64,000 nucleotides of DNA from Bog-473 sp963763575 (GTDB lineage: Bacteria; Actinomycetota; Acidimicrobiia; Acidimicrobiales; RAAP-2), in assembly GCA_963763575.1 (NCBI GenBank), contig CAVXPD010000005.1, positions 148,361-212,360 on the forward strand. Reading direction: 5' to 3'. A program made the position numbers and the translations under genes. The notes beneath the pieces were generated by a model, which was given only the letters and a program-made list of their open reading frames with translations, had not been told where the DNA came from and searched no databases. Below, in pieces: positions 1-8,177 of this stretch. The first letter of the stretch is position 1. Each line of letters begins with the position of its first letter.

Positions 1-41
1 GCGCCGGGCTGGGCCGCGGCCGACCGACCGGCGGGGGCGGC

Positions 42-1058
42 GTGCGCGCGCGGGTGAACGCGGTGCGCGGCCGGCTCGGCGCGCTCGTGGCCCTCGCCCT
101 CGTCGCGCCGGCGCTCGCCGCGTGCTCGAGCCCTGTCGGCAGCACGTCGGTCCGCAGCGTGGCGTGGGTCACGACCGGAGCCTCGGTCACGCTCCCGGGC
201 ATGGAGGTGACGCCCGTCGACCTGGCCACGCGCCACATCCAGCCCAAGGTCCCAGTCGGGAGCCTGCCGGCAGCGCTCGCCTTCACGACCGCTGACAGGG
301 GTCTCCTCGTCGTCACCCAGGGCGACGACACGCTGCATGAGATAGACCCGGCCACCCACGACGTGGTGCACTCGGCGGGAGTGGGCGTCGAACCCGACGC
401 CGTCGCCGTCGCGCCCGGAGGAACGCGCGGCAAAGGAATCGCGCTGGTGGCCAACCTGGACTCCAACAGCGTCACGCCGGTCGACCTCGGCACCTGGCGC
501 GCCGGCGCCCCGGTCCCGGTCGGCGCGCAGCCGGTGGCCGTCACGGTCTCGGTGGCGGCGACGGGCGCGGCGACCGCCTTCGTCGCCGACTTCGGGAGCA
601 ACCAGGTCACGCCGATCGACGTCTCGACGATGCGGGCTGATCCCCCCATCCCGGTGGGGCCCGGCCCCCAGACCGTGGCGGTCGCCTCGGGGCTGGTGTT
701 GGTGGGCAACTTCGGCAACCGCACCCTCACGCCGATCAGCGCGTCCACGCTGCAACCCGGCGGCGCCGTCACCCTGCCGTTCAACCCCACGGCCATGGCG
801 GTGAACTCGTCCGGAACGACCCTCTACGTCTGCGGCGGGGCGGCGCTGGCGCCCGTCACGGTCTTCGGGCTCGTGGTCCACAGCCCGATCGCGCTCCCCG
901 ACGTGGCCCAGGGCATCGCCCTCAGCGACGACGGCGCGACGGCCTGGGTCACGCAACAGGCCGGCTCCATCATCCCCGTCGCGCTCGCCACCGGGGAGCC
1001 CGGCCGTCCGATCCGTACGGGCGGACATCCTTCGGCGATCGTGATCGGCGCCGGCTGA
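42..1058 (+). CDS. Surface beta-propeller lipoprotein (YncE/YVTN-like)
   Basis: A 338-residue protein with a lipoprotein signal peptide: basic N-terminus, an Ala/Leu-rich core and the lipobox LAAC at about residues 25-28, so it is probably anchored on the outer face of the membrane. The rest is a string of roughly 40-residue repeats built on the pattern V-x-P-V-D-L/I-x-T followed by PxPVGxxPxxVAV, typical of seven-bladed YVTN/YncE-type propellers. The start is a GTG. Such proteins are often binding or scaffold proteins, and no catalytic residue is evident. It runs convergent with the citrate synthase-like gene with about 20 bp between them. Substrate unknown. Confidence 0.75.
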   Translation: MRARVNAVRGRLGALVALALVAPALAACSSPVGSTSVRSVAWVTTGASVTLPGMEVTPVDLATRHIQPKVPVGSLPAALAFTTADRGLLVVTQGDDTLHEIDPATHDVVHSAGVGVEPDAVAVAPGGTRGKGIALVANLDSNSVTPVDLGTWRAGAPVPVGAQPVAVTVSVAATGAATAFVADFGSNQVTPIDVSTMRADPPIPVGPGPQTVAVASGLVLVGNFGNRTLTPISASTLQPGGAVTLPFNPTAMAVNSSGTTLYVCGGAALAPVTVFGLVVHSPIALPDVAQGIALSDDGATAWVTQQAGSIIPVALATGEPGRPIRTGGHPSAIVIGAG

Positions 1059-1079
1059 GCCGGGCTCAGCGCGATCGCG

Positions 1080-2225
1080 TCAGACGCTGTAGACGGCGCG
1101 GGCGCGAAAGCGCAGGGGTCGCTCCGTCAGCTCCTCGAGGTAGTGGGCCGTCCACCCGGCCACCCGGGCCACGGCGAAGATCGTGCGGCCGGTGTCGGGC
1201 GGCATGCCGGTGCCCCAAGTCAACGCGGCCAGGGCGAGGTCGCAATTGGCGAGGGGCACGTCGTGCTCGGCAGCCAGCGTGATGACGTCGCGCACGAGGG
1301 CACGCCGATCCTCGCTCAGCACCGGCTCGGCCAACCGGTACAGGGCGTCGAAGCGGGGGTCGCCCGCCGTGTACACGGAGTGCCCGAAACCGGGCAGCCG
1401 GCCCTGCTCGCGCAACACGTCGTTGAGCGCGCGGGCGACGCCGTCGCGCTCCGCCCCTGCGAGCAATTCGTAGGCAAGCTGGCTGGCGCCGCCGTGCAAC
1501 GGTCCGGCCAGCGTCGCCAGTCCGGCGGCCAACGCGTCGTAGGGGTCGGCGCGCACGGAGGCTGCGACGCGCACGGCCAAGGTGGAGGCGGCGAGCTCGT
1601 GGTCCGCCAGGAGGACGAGGGCGGCGTTCAGGGCGGCCGGCGCCACGGAGGCCTTCGTGGTGAGGCGGGCGGTCAGCCGGGCGGCGATCGACGACCGGGG
1701 GTCTTCGCCGGGCGGGGGTGGCCCCACCACCGCGGTGAGCGCGGCGGCGGCGCGGCGCGCGGCGCGGGTGACCGCCACCGGGCGCAGGTCGGCCCGCAAC
1801 GGGTCGCTCGCCCCGCAGGCCACGAGCGCCCAGCGCATGCGGTCGAGGGTCTCGGTGAACGGGCTGGGTCCGAGATCGGGAGCGGACCAGTCGCCGGACT
1901 CGTCGGACTGCCACAGCAGCGCCGCGACCTCCTCGAAGCTCGTGGTGGCGGCCAGCTCCGTGGCGGGGTGTCCGCGGTAGATCGGGCCGAGCTGCTGGTC
2001 CAGCCGGGTCACGCCCGTCGTGACGCTGGCCAGGCGCGTCGCGGTCTGACGCCCGCCCCGGCTACGCGCCGCCAGCGCCTCGATGTCGGCCAGGTCGAAC
2101 AGGCTGCCCCTCCCGTTGGGGTCCCGATGCGACTCGAGCAGGCCGCGGCTGACGTAGGCATAGACCGTCGGCACCTTCACGCCGAGCCGGCGGGCGGCCT
2201 CCTCAGTCGTCAGCAGGCGGTCCAT
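1080..2225 (-). CDS. Citrate synthase-like protein with N-terminal MerR/excisionase HTH
   Basis: A 381-residue protein. Residues 1-45 form an excisionase/MerR-type helix-turn-helix (TTEEAARRLGVKVPTVYAYV). The rest is a citrate synthase fold with both active-site histidine motifs (GPLHGGA and GFGHSVY) and an Asp in NCDLALAAL near the C-terminus. The family condenses an acyl-CoA with oxaloacetate. Fusion to a DNA-binding domain suggests an enzyme that senses its substrate and regulates, or a regulator derived from the enzyme. It is divergent from a second citrate synthase-like gene across a 64-bp spacer, so it may control that pair. The function is inferred from domains. Confidence 0.85.
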   Translation of the reverse strand: MDRLLTTEEAARRLGVKVPTVYAYVSRGLLESHRDPNGRGSLFDLADIEALAARSRGGRQTATRLASVTTGVTRLDQQLGPIYRGHPATELAATTSFEEVAALLWQSDESGDWSAPDLGPSPFTETLDRMRWALVACGASDPLRADLRPVAVTRAARRAAAALTAVVGPPPPGEDPRSSIAARLTARLTTKASVAPAALNAALVLLADHELAASTLAVRVAASVRADPYDALAAGLATLAGPLHGGASQLAYELLAGAERDGVARALNDVLREQGRLPGFGHSVYTAGDPRFDALYRLAEPVLSEDRRALVRDVITLAAEHDVPLANCDLALAALTWGTGMPPDTGRTIFAVARVAGWTAHYLEELTERPLRFRARAVYSV

Positions 2226-2289
2226 CCTGTGAGCTTATATTGACTTGATCAACGTTTACAGACGAACTGCTCGAAGGCATAGTGGTCGC
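2226..2289. promoter_or_regulatory. Shared divergent promoter region of the two citrate synthase-like genes
   Basis: This 64-bp spacer separates two divergent starts. It holds the 8-bp palindrome TTGATCAA at 2245-2252. On the plus strand TTTACA (2255-2260) and CATAGT (2279-2284) are 18 bp apart, putting the predicted transcript start at or next to the ATG at 2290. On the minus strand TATAAG lies 8 bp from the ATG at 2225. Both genes may therefore give leaderless mRNAs. The palindrome is a candidate operator for the HTH citrate synthase. All of this is read by eye. Confidence 0.4.
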
Positions 2290-3810
2290 ATGGAAACCAT
2301 CGTGCGGGATCTCATGACCTCGCCGGCCGTCACCTGCGCGGCCAGCGACACCCTGGCCGCGGCGGCGCAGACCATGCAGCAGGCCGAGACGGGCTCGGTC
2401 GTCGTCACCGACGACGGCAAGGTGGTCGGCATCCTCACCGAGCGCGACCTGCTGCGGGCGGCGGCCGCGGCCGCCGACCCGGACCACGAGCAGGTGCGGC
2501 TGTGGATGACGGCGCAGCCCGACGTGCTCGGCCCCGACGAGCGGGCCGACGCCGCCTGGGCGAGCTTGACCTCGCACCACTACCGGCACCTGCCGGTCGT
2601 CGAGGGCGAGCGGCTGATCGGCGTGGTGTCGCTACGCGACCTGATGGGCGTGGCGCGCATCCGTCCGGCGGCCGAGACGAGCGGCGACGTGCCCGCCGGC
2701 CTCGAGGGCGTCGTGGTCGCCGAGACGACGATCGGCGACGTGCGCGGCCAGCAGGGCTTCTACCACTACCGGCAATACTCGGCCGTCGAACTCGCCGAGA
2801 CGCGTTCACTCGAGGACGTGTGGCACCTCCTCTTCCGGGGCGAGCTGCCCGGGGCGGCCGAGTCGGCGGCCTTCGCGACCGAGGTGCGGCGGCGGCGCAC
2901 TCTGCCGCCCGGGCTGAGCACCCTGCTGCCCGCGCTGTCCCGGCGCGGCGCCCCCCTCGACGTGTTGCGCACCGCGGTGTCGGTCCTCGGGGCCGAGCTG
3001 GGCTGGCGCCCGACCCACGACATCGGCGCAGACGAGCTGGCTGACCAGGCGCTGGAGCTGTGCGCGGTCGTGCCGACGATCTTGGCGGCGGCGCACCGGC
3101 AGCGGGCGGGCCTCGAGCCGGTGGAGCCCCGGGCCGACCTCGGCTTCGCCGCCAACTACCTCAACATGTTGACCGCGGCCGAGCCGAGCCCCGAGCACGC
3201 CCGGGCGATCGAGCAGTACATGATGCTCACGATCGACCACGGCTTCAACGCGTCGACCTTCACCGCCCGCGTCGTGACCTCCACCGGCGCCGACCTCGCG
3301 GCGGCCATCGTGGCAGCCATCAGCGCATTGTCGGGACCGTTGCACGGCGGCGCACCGAGCCGCGCCCTCGACATGCTCGACGCCATCGGGACGGCCGACC
3401 GCGCCGAGGCCTACGTCCGGCACGCCGTCGAGAGCGGGGACCGCATCATGGGGTTCGGCCACCGCGTCTACAAGACGGACGACCCGCGCTCGCTGCTGCT
3501 CCGTTCGGTGACCGAGCGGCTGGGCGGCGACCTCGTGGAGTTCTCGCAGTCGGTGGAGCGCACGACGGTGGACGTACTGGCCGAGCTGAAGCCGGGCCGC
3601 CAGCTCTATACCAACGTCGAGTTCTACGCCGGGGTGGTGATGCACACCTGCGGCATCCCGCGCGAGATGTTCACCCCCACGTTCGCTGCGGGCCGGACCA
3701 TCGGATGGTGCACCCACGTGATGGAGCAGGCGGCCCACAACCGCCTGATCCGCCCCGCCGCCCGCTACGTCGGACCCCCGCCGCCCCAGCCCGTGCCCCC
3801 CGCCGCCTGA
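2290..3810 (+). CDS. CBS-domain citrate synthase-like protein
   Basis: 506 residues from ATG 2290; the open frame continues upstream to 2245, but METIVRDLM is the natural start of a CBS domain. Residues 1-130 carry a CBS pair (DLMTSPAVTC, GILTERDLL, GVVSLRDLM), a module that usually binds adenine nucleotides. Residues from about 135 are a citrate synthase domain with GPLHGGAPS and MGFGHRVYKTDDPR, followed by TPTFAAGRTIGWCTHVMEQ. The position that is Asp in the E. coli-type NVDFYSG motif reads Glu (NVEFYAG). It is probably a citrate or 2-methylcitrate synthase-like enzyme under nucleotide control. Its divergent partner has an HTH instead of CBS. Confidence 0.85.
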   Translation: METIVRDLMTSPAVTCAASDTLAAAAQTMQQAETGSVVVTDDGKVVGILTERDLLRAAAAAADPDHEQVRLWMTAQPDVLGPDERADAAWASLTSHHYRHLPVVEGERLIGVVSLRDLMGVARIRPAAETSGDVPAGLEGVVVAETTIGDVRGQQGFYHYRQYSAVELAETRSLEDVWHLLFRGELPGAAESAAFATEVRRRRTLPPGLSTLLPALSRRGAPLDVLRTAVSVLGAELGWRPTHDIGADELADQALELCAVVPTILAAAHRQRAGLEPVEPRADLGFAANYLNMLTAAEPSPEHARAIEQYMMLTIDHGFNASTFTARVVTSTGADLAAAIVAAISALSGPLHGGAPSRALDMLDAIGTADRAEAYVRHAVESGDRIMGFGHRVYKTDDPRSLLLRSVTERLGGDLVEFSQSVERTTVDVLAELKPGRQLYTNVEFYAGVVMHTCGIPREMFTPTFAAGRTIGWCTHVMEQAAHNRLIRPAARYVGPPPPQPVPPAA

Positions 3811-4024
3811 CCGTCGGCGCCTATGGGGTGGATCTCTCCAGAAATCCCCAACGGCAGAGACCCGGCTCGTATCCAAGGGCGACCGACGACCGGCGCCGGC
3901 CGACCCCTCAGGTGGAGGCCTTCGCCGGCACCCCGAGACGAGGCCCGCCGGCCGCATCTGGATAAAACCTGACTAATCTGGTCAGGGTTAGGTCGTAACC
4001 CCGGCGCACACGGAGGAGCAGGTC

Positions 4025-4555
4025 ATGAGCAGACTCGCCGCGCGGAGCAGCTCCGGCCGCGGGCGGGCGCTCTTCTCGTTCCCCAACCCGGTGAACGAGG
4101 TCTCGGCCCGCCTCGTGGCCGCCGGCGTGCTCCTCATGGTGGTCGTGACGCTGGCCTTCGGCCTCGAGTGGGCGACCGCGGTGATCGCGTACGGCTTCGT
4201 GGCGCGGGTGCTGACCGGGCCGACCCTGAGCCCGCTGGGGCAACTGGTGACGCGGGTGATCACGCCGCGCCTTGGCCTGCCGGCGCGTCCGGTGGCCGGG
4301 CCACCCAAGCGCTTCGCCCAGGGCATGGGCGTCGCCTTCGCCGGCACCGCGCTCGTGCTGACGGTGCTCGGCTACTGGACGGCGGCCGAGGTGGTGCTGG
4401 CTCTGCTGGGCTGCGCCGCCCTACTCGAGTCGGCGTTCGCCATCTGTTTGGGTTGCACCACCTTCGCGCTGCTGATGCGGGCGGGCGTCATCCCAGAAGA
4501 GGTGTGCGAGCGCTGCAACGACATCTGGGCGACGACGCAGGGCGTCCCGGCCTAG
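4025..4555 (+). CDS. DUF4395 membrane protein
   Basis: A 176-residue protein matching the DUF4395 family by FPNPVNEVSAR, ARVLTGP, GPPKRFAQG and the C-terminal CLGC...CERCNDI cysteine pairs. About four hydrophobic segments are visible. A strong ribosome binding site (GGAGGAG) lies six bases before the ATG. The family is widespread in actinobacteria and often sits near thioredoxin-like or sulfurtransferase genes. The two Cys-x2-Cys motifs (CLGC, CERC) would suit thiol redox chemistry, but no role is established. The 214-bp spacer upstream of it shows no gene. Confidence 0.8.
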   Translation: MSRLAARSSSGRGRALFSFPNPVNEVSARLVAAGVLLMVVVTLAFGLEWATAVIAYGFVARVLTGPTLSPLGQLVTRVITPRLGLPARPVAGPPKRFAQGMGVAFAGTALVLTVLGYWTAAEVVLALLGCAALLESAFAICLGCTTFALLMRAGVIPEEVCERCNDIWATTQGVPA

Positions 4556-4611
4556 CCGACGTCACTCGGGGGCCGAGCGGAACCTCGATCCACCCCCAAA
4601 GGGTTCGGCGT

Positions 4612-5724
4612 TCAGTCGTCGTACACCAGGACGCCGCGGATGTTCTTGCCGTCGCGCATGTCCTGATAGCCCTGGTTGATGTCGCCCAGCTTGTACGTGC
4701 TGGTGACCATGGAGTCGAGGTCGAGCTGGCCGTCTCGATAGAGCTTGAGCAGCTTCGGGATGTCCGAATGGATATTGGCCGAGCCGAAGATGCTGCCCAC
4801 CACCTGCTTCTCCATGATGGTCAGGTACATCAAGTTCATCGTCACGTCCATCTCGCGCATGGGGTGGATGTTGGTGACGACCACACGGCCCCGCTTTGCC
4901 GTCAGGTTCAAGATGGCGTCCATCATCGAGCCCTGCCCGATGCCCATGGCGCAGATCACCTTGTCGCACATGTGGCCCCAGGTCTCCTGCTGGATGAGGG
5001 CGAACGCCTCCTCGACCGACGGGGCGACGTGGGTGGCTCCGAAGGTGGGGGCGAGGGTGCGCTTCAACTCGACGGGGTCGATGGCGAAGATCATCTCGGC
5101 CCCGGCCAGCCGGGCGCCCTGTAGCGCCGCTGCGCCGATGCCGCCGATGCCGATCACCGCGACATTGTCGCCGGGCTTGATCTCGGCGGCGTACACGGAC
5201 GAACCCCACCCGGTGGTGACACCGCAGCCCACGAGGCAGGCCTTGTCGAGCGGGATGTCGTCGAGGATCTTCACGCAGGACGCCTCGTTCACCACGCTGT
5301 AGGGGGCGAAGGTGCCCAGACAGACCATGGTGCTCACGTCCTGCCCACGGGCGTGGTGACGGATGGTGCCATCCATCTGCCGGCCTGCCATGAGGACGGC
5401 GCCAGTGTCGCAGAGGTTGGAATGGCCGGTGGCGCACGAGGGGCATTTGCCGCAGGCCGGGATGAAGCCGAGCACCACGTGGTCGCCGGGCTTGAGCGAC
5501 GTCACACCGGGACCGATCTCCTCGACGACTCCGGCTCCCTCGTGCCCCCCGATGACGGGGAGCGGCACCGGCATGTCGCCCGTGACGAGATGCTCGTCGG
5601 AATGGCACATCCCCGAGGCCGCGAGCCGGATGAGGACCTCCCCTGCCTTGGGCGGGTCGAGCTCGATGGGTTCCACGCTCCAATCGGCGTGGCGGTCCCA
5701 CAAGACGGCGGCTTCGGTCTCCAC
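4612..5724 (-). CDS. NDMA-dependent-type zinc alcohol dehydrogenase (MDR family)
   Basis: A medium-chain zinc alcohol dehydrogenase of about 370 residues that oxidises alcohols or reduces aldehydes with a nicotinamide cofactor. The catalytic zinc ligands are in SGMCHSDEH and GGHEGAGVVEE. The structural zinc cysteines are in CGKCPSCATGHSNLC, and the cofactor-binding motif is GIGGIGAAAL. The sequence resembles the mycobacterial group that keeps bound NAD and uses N,N-dimethyl-p-nitrosoaniline as artificial acceptor. GTG 5724 was chosen because GGGGAGG lies four bases upstream; a longer frame reaches 5787. It is divergent from the MMPL exporter. Confidence 0.85.
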   Translation of the reverse strand: METEAAVLWDRHADWSVEPIELDPPKAGEVLIRLAASGMCHSDEHLVTGDMPVPLPVIGGHEGAGVVEEIGPGVTSLKPGDHVVLGFIPACGKCPSCATGHSNLCDTGAVLMAGRQMDGTIRHHARGQDVSTMVCLGTFAPYSVVNEASCVKILDDIPLDKACLVGCGVTTGWGSSVYAAEIKPGDNVAVIGIGGIGAAALQGARLAGAEMIFAIDPVELKRTLAPTFGATHVAPSVEEAFALIQQETWGHMCDKVICAMGIGQGSMMDAILNLTAKRGRVVVTNIHPMREMDVTMNLMYLTIMEKQVVGSIFGSANIHSDIPKLLKLYRDGQLDLDSMVTSTYKLGDINQGYQDMRDGKNIRGVLVYDD

Positions 5725-5862
5725 GGTGCCTCCCCAAGGTGCTGCGCGACGGCGCGCAGCGTACGCTACCGGCAGGGCAGAGGTCATGCGACACTGCTGA
5801 GGCAGCCACCAACGGCGGTGCCCGCGCCTCGAATCTGAGCGGCGGACCCTAGGGTTCCGCGG

Positions 5863-8142
5863 GTGCTGTCGGTGATGCTGCGCGCCGCGGTGCGTTACCG
5901 CTGGCCCGTGGTGGGGTTCTGGCTCTCAGCCACGGTGCTCTCGGTCGTGCTGTTGCCCTCGTTGGCCAGCGTCGTGCGCAACGACACCGCGTCGTTCCTC
6001 CCGGCGAACGCGCCGAGCGTCGTGGCGTCCAACTTGGCCGCCCCCTTCGTGAACCCGAGTCAGGCCTCGGGCGTTCTCGTGGCGACCGACACCTCCGGCA
6101 CGTTGACGCCCCAAGACCTCGCTGCCATACAGGCGGTGGAGGAACGCGCGCGACGGTCCCCACTGGTCGTGTCCATCAGCAAGGGAGCGGTTTCGGTCGA
6201 CGACCAGGCCTACTCCGCCCAGGTGCGCTTCCGTGCGTTCACCGAGGGCGGAGGGAAGTCGGGCCGCGCCGCGGTGAACGCCGTGCGGGCCGCAGTCGAC
6301 GCGCAGCGCGATCCGCTGCTGTCGGTCCATCTCACAGGTTCACTGCCGATCCTCGTCGACCAGCAGGCAGCGGCGGCGCGCACCGAAGCCGTCGTGGTCG
6401 CCGGCACGATCCTCCTCATCATCATCCTGCTCGCGCTCGCGTTTCGTGCCGTGCTGGCACCGCTCGTCGCGCTGGCCCCAGCCGGGCTCGCCCTGGCGCT
6501 GGCCGGGCCGGTCATCGCCGAGTCGACCCACATCGGGGTGCAGATCTCCTCTCTGTTGCAGCTCCTGCTCACCGCGCTGGTACTGGGGGCCGGTACGGAC
6601 TACGGCCTGTTCCTCCTGTTCCGCTACCGCGAGAACCTCGCGGCGGGCATGCCCGCCGACGACGCCATCGTGGCCGCGGGAGCCCGCGTGGGGACTTCGA
6701 TCACCTTCTCCGCCTTGACCGTCATCTGCGCGCTGCTCAGCCTCCTCTTGGCGAGCTTCGGCCTCTACCGCGGCGTAGGCCCGGGGCTGGCCATTGGCAT
6801 CGGCATCGTCCTGGTCGTCGAGCTCACGCTGTTGCCTGCCCTCCTCTCGATCGTCGGGCCCCGCTTGTTCTGGCCGTCGCGTGTCCGCAAGGACTCGACC
6901 GGCGCCGGTCTGTGGGGACGCATCGCCGGCCGTGTGGTCCGCCACCCGGTGCGCGCGCTCGTCGGCGGAGTGCTCGTCCTCTGCGGCCTCTCCGCCTTCG
7001 TGGTCGGGTACGCACCCTCGGGCTTCAACCCCGGGGCCGCCATCGCCGGCTCGGACTCGAGCATTGGCCAGACGGTGCTGGCCGACCACTTCGGCGAGAT
7101 CGCCGTGGGCTCCACCGACATCGTCTTCCGGTTCCACACCTCGGTGTGGACCTCGCCTTCGCGCCTCGACCGCGCGGAGGACAGGCTCCGCAGCTCCGGG
7201 CTCTTCGCCACGGTGGTCGGCGCCCTCGACGCCGGCGGCCGCGACATCCCGACCTGGGCCGACGCCCTCCTCTACGCGGAGCTCGGGCCGCCACAGCGCT
7301 TGCCGCTGACGGACACGAAGACGTCCGACGGCGTCTCCGCCTCCCTTTACGACGCCTACCGGCTCGAGGAGCAGTACGTCACGGAGAGCGGCCAGACGGT
7401 CCTGTACCAGACCTCACTCAATGCCGGATCGGCGGGAAGCACCGCAGCGATGCAGGCCGTCCCGTCGGTCCGCGCCGCGGTGTCGGCCGTCGCGCGATCG
7501 CTTGGGGCGACGCAATGGGGCGTGACCGGCCAGGCTCCTGGCGCGGCGGACGTCAGCACGATCTCGGGTCAGGACGTGGTGCGGATCCTCCCCGTGGTGG
7601 TGCTCGTGCTCGCCCTGCTCCTCGGCTTACTGCTGCGCAGCCTGGTGGCGCCCCTCTACCTGGTCGCCAGCGTCGTGCTCTCGTACACGGCGTCGCTCGG
7701 GCTCGCCGTGCTCATCTTCGTGAGGATCGGCGGGCAGCTCGGGATCAACTTCACGTTGCCCTTCTTCATGTTCGTCTTCATCATGGCGCTGGGCGAGGAC
7801 TACAACATCCTGGTCATGAGCAGGATCAAGGAGGAGACGGCGCGGCGCCCCCTCCGGTCCTCCGTCCCGCGCGCGCTGTCGACGACCGGAACGACGGTCA
7901 CCACCGCCGGGTTGATCCTCGCCGGCACGTTCGGGGTGCTCGCCCTCACGACCACCGGGCAGGTGCGCCAGATCGGCACGGGGCTGGCGCTCGGCATCCT
8001 CCTCGACACCTTCTTGGTACGGACGCTGCTCGTGCCGTCGACGGTGGTCCTGCTCGGCGGCTGGAATTGGCGGCCGTTCCGGCCCTGGGCCGAGCCTTCG
8101 GCGGGGGGCGACGAGGCCGGGCGGGCAACCGAGCGCCGCTGA
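5863..8142 (+). CDS. MMPL/RND-family membrane exporter
   Basis: A 759-residue RND-superfamily protein of the MMPL type. It has a TM helix at residues 15-35, a large extracytoplasmic loop (about 40-165), a block of five to six TM helices containing GAGTDYGLFLLFRYRE (about 240-260), then a second TM, loop and TM-block repeat with ALGEDYNILVMSRIKEE (about 640). The Asp-Tyr pairs in these two motifs are the proton-relay residues of the family. MMPL proteins export lipids or amphiphiles using the proton gradient. The convergent acyl-CoA synthetase next door would fit lipid export, but the two are not co-transcribed. GTG 5863 is used; ATG 5875 is possible. Confidence 0.88.
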   Translation: MLSVMLRAAVRYRWPVVGFWLSATVLSVVLLPSLASVVRNDTASFLPANAPSVVASNLAAPFVNPSQASGVLVATDTSGTLTPQDLAAIQAVEERARRSPLVVSISKGAVSVDDQAYSAQVRFRAFTEGGGKSGRAAVNAVRAAVDAQRDPLLSVHLTGSLPILVDQQAAAARTEAVVVAGTILLIIILLALAFRAVLAPLVALAPAGLALALAGPVIAESTHIGVQISSLLQLLLTALVLGAGTDYGLFLLFRYRENLAAGMPADDAIVAAGARVGTSITFSALTVICALLSLLLASFGLYRGVGPGLAIGIGIVLVVELTLLPALLSIVGPRLFWPSRVRKDSTGAGLWGRIAGRVVRHPVRALVGGVLVLCGLSAFVVGYAPSGFNPGAAIAGSDSSIGQTVLADHFGEIAVGSTDIVFRFHTSVWTSPSRLDRAEDRLRSSGLFATVVGALDAGGRDIPTWADALLYAELGPPQRLPLTDTKTSDGVSASLYDAYRLEEQYVTESGQTVLYQTSLNAGSAGSTAAMQAVPSVRAAVSAVARSLGATQWGVTGQAPGAADVSTISGQDVVRILPVVVLVLALLLGLLLRSLVAPLYLVASVVLSYTASLGLAVLIFVRIGGQLGINFTLPFFMFVFIMALGEDYNILVMSRIKEETARRPLRSSVPRALSTTGTTVTTAGLILAGTFGVLALTTTGQVRQIGTGLALGILLDTFLVRTLLVPSTVVLLGGWNWRPFRPWAEPSAGGDEAGRATERR

Positions 8143-8177
8143 CGGAGGCCCCGACGAGAGTCGGATGGTCGCTGATC

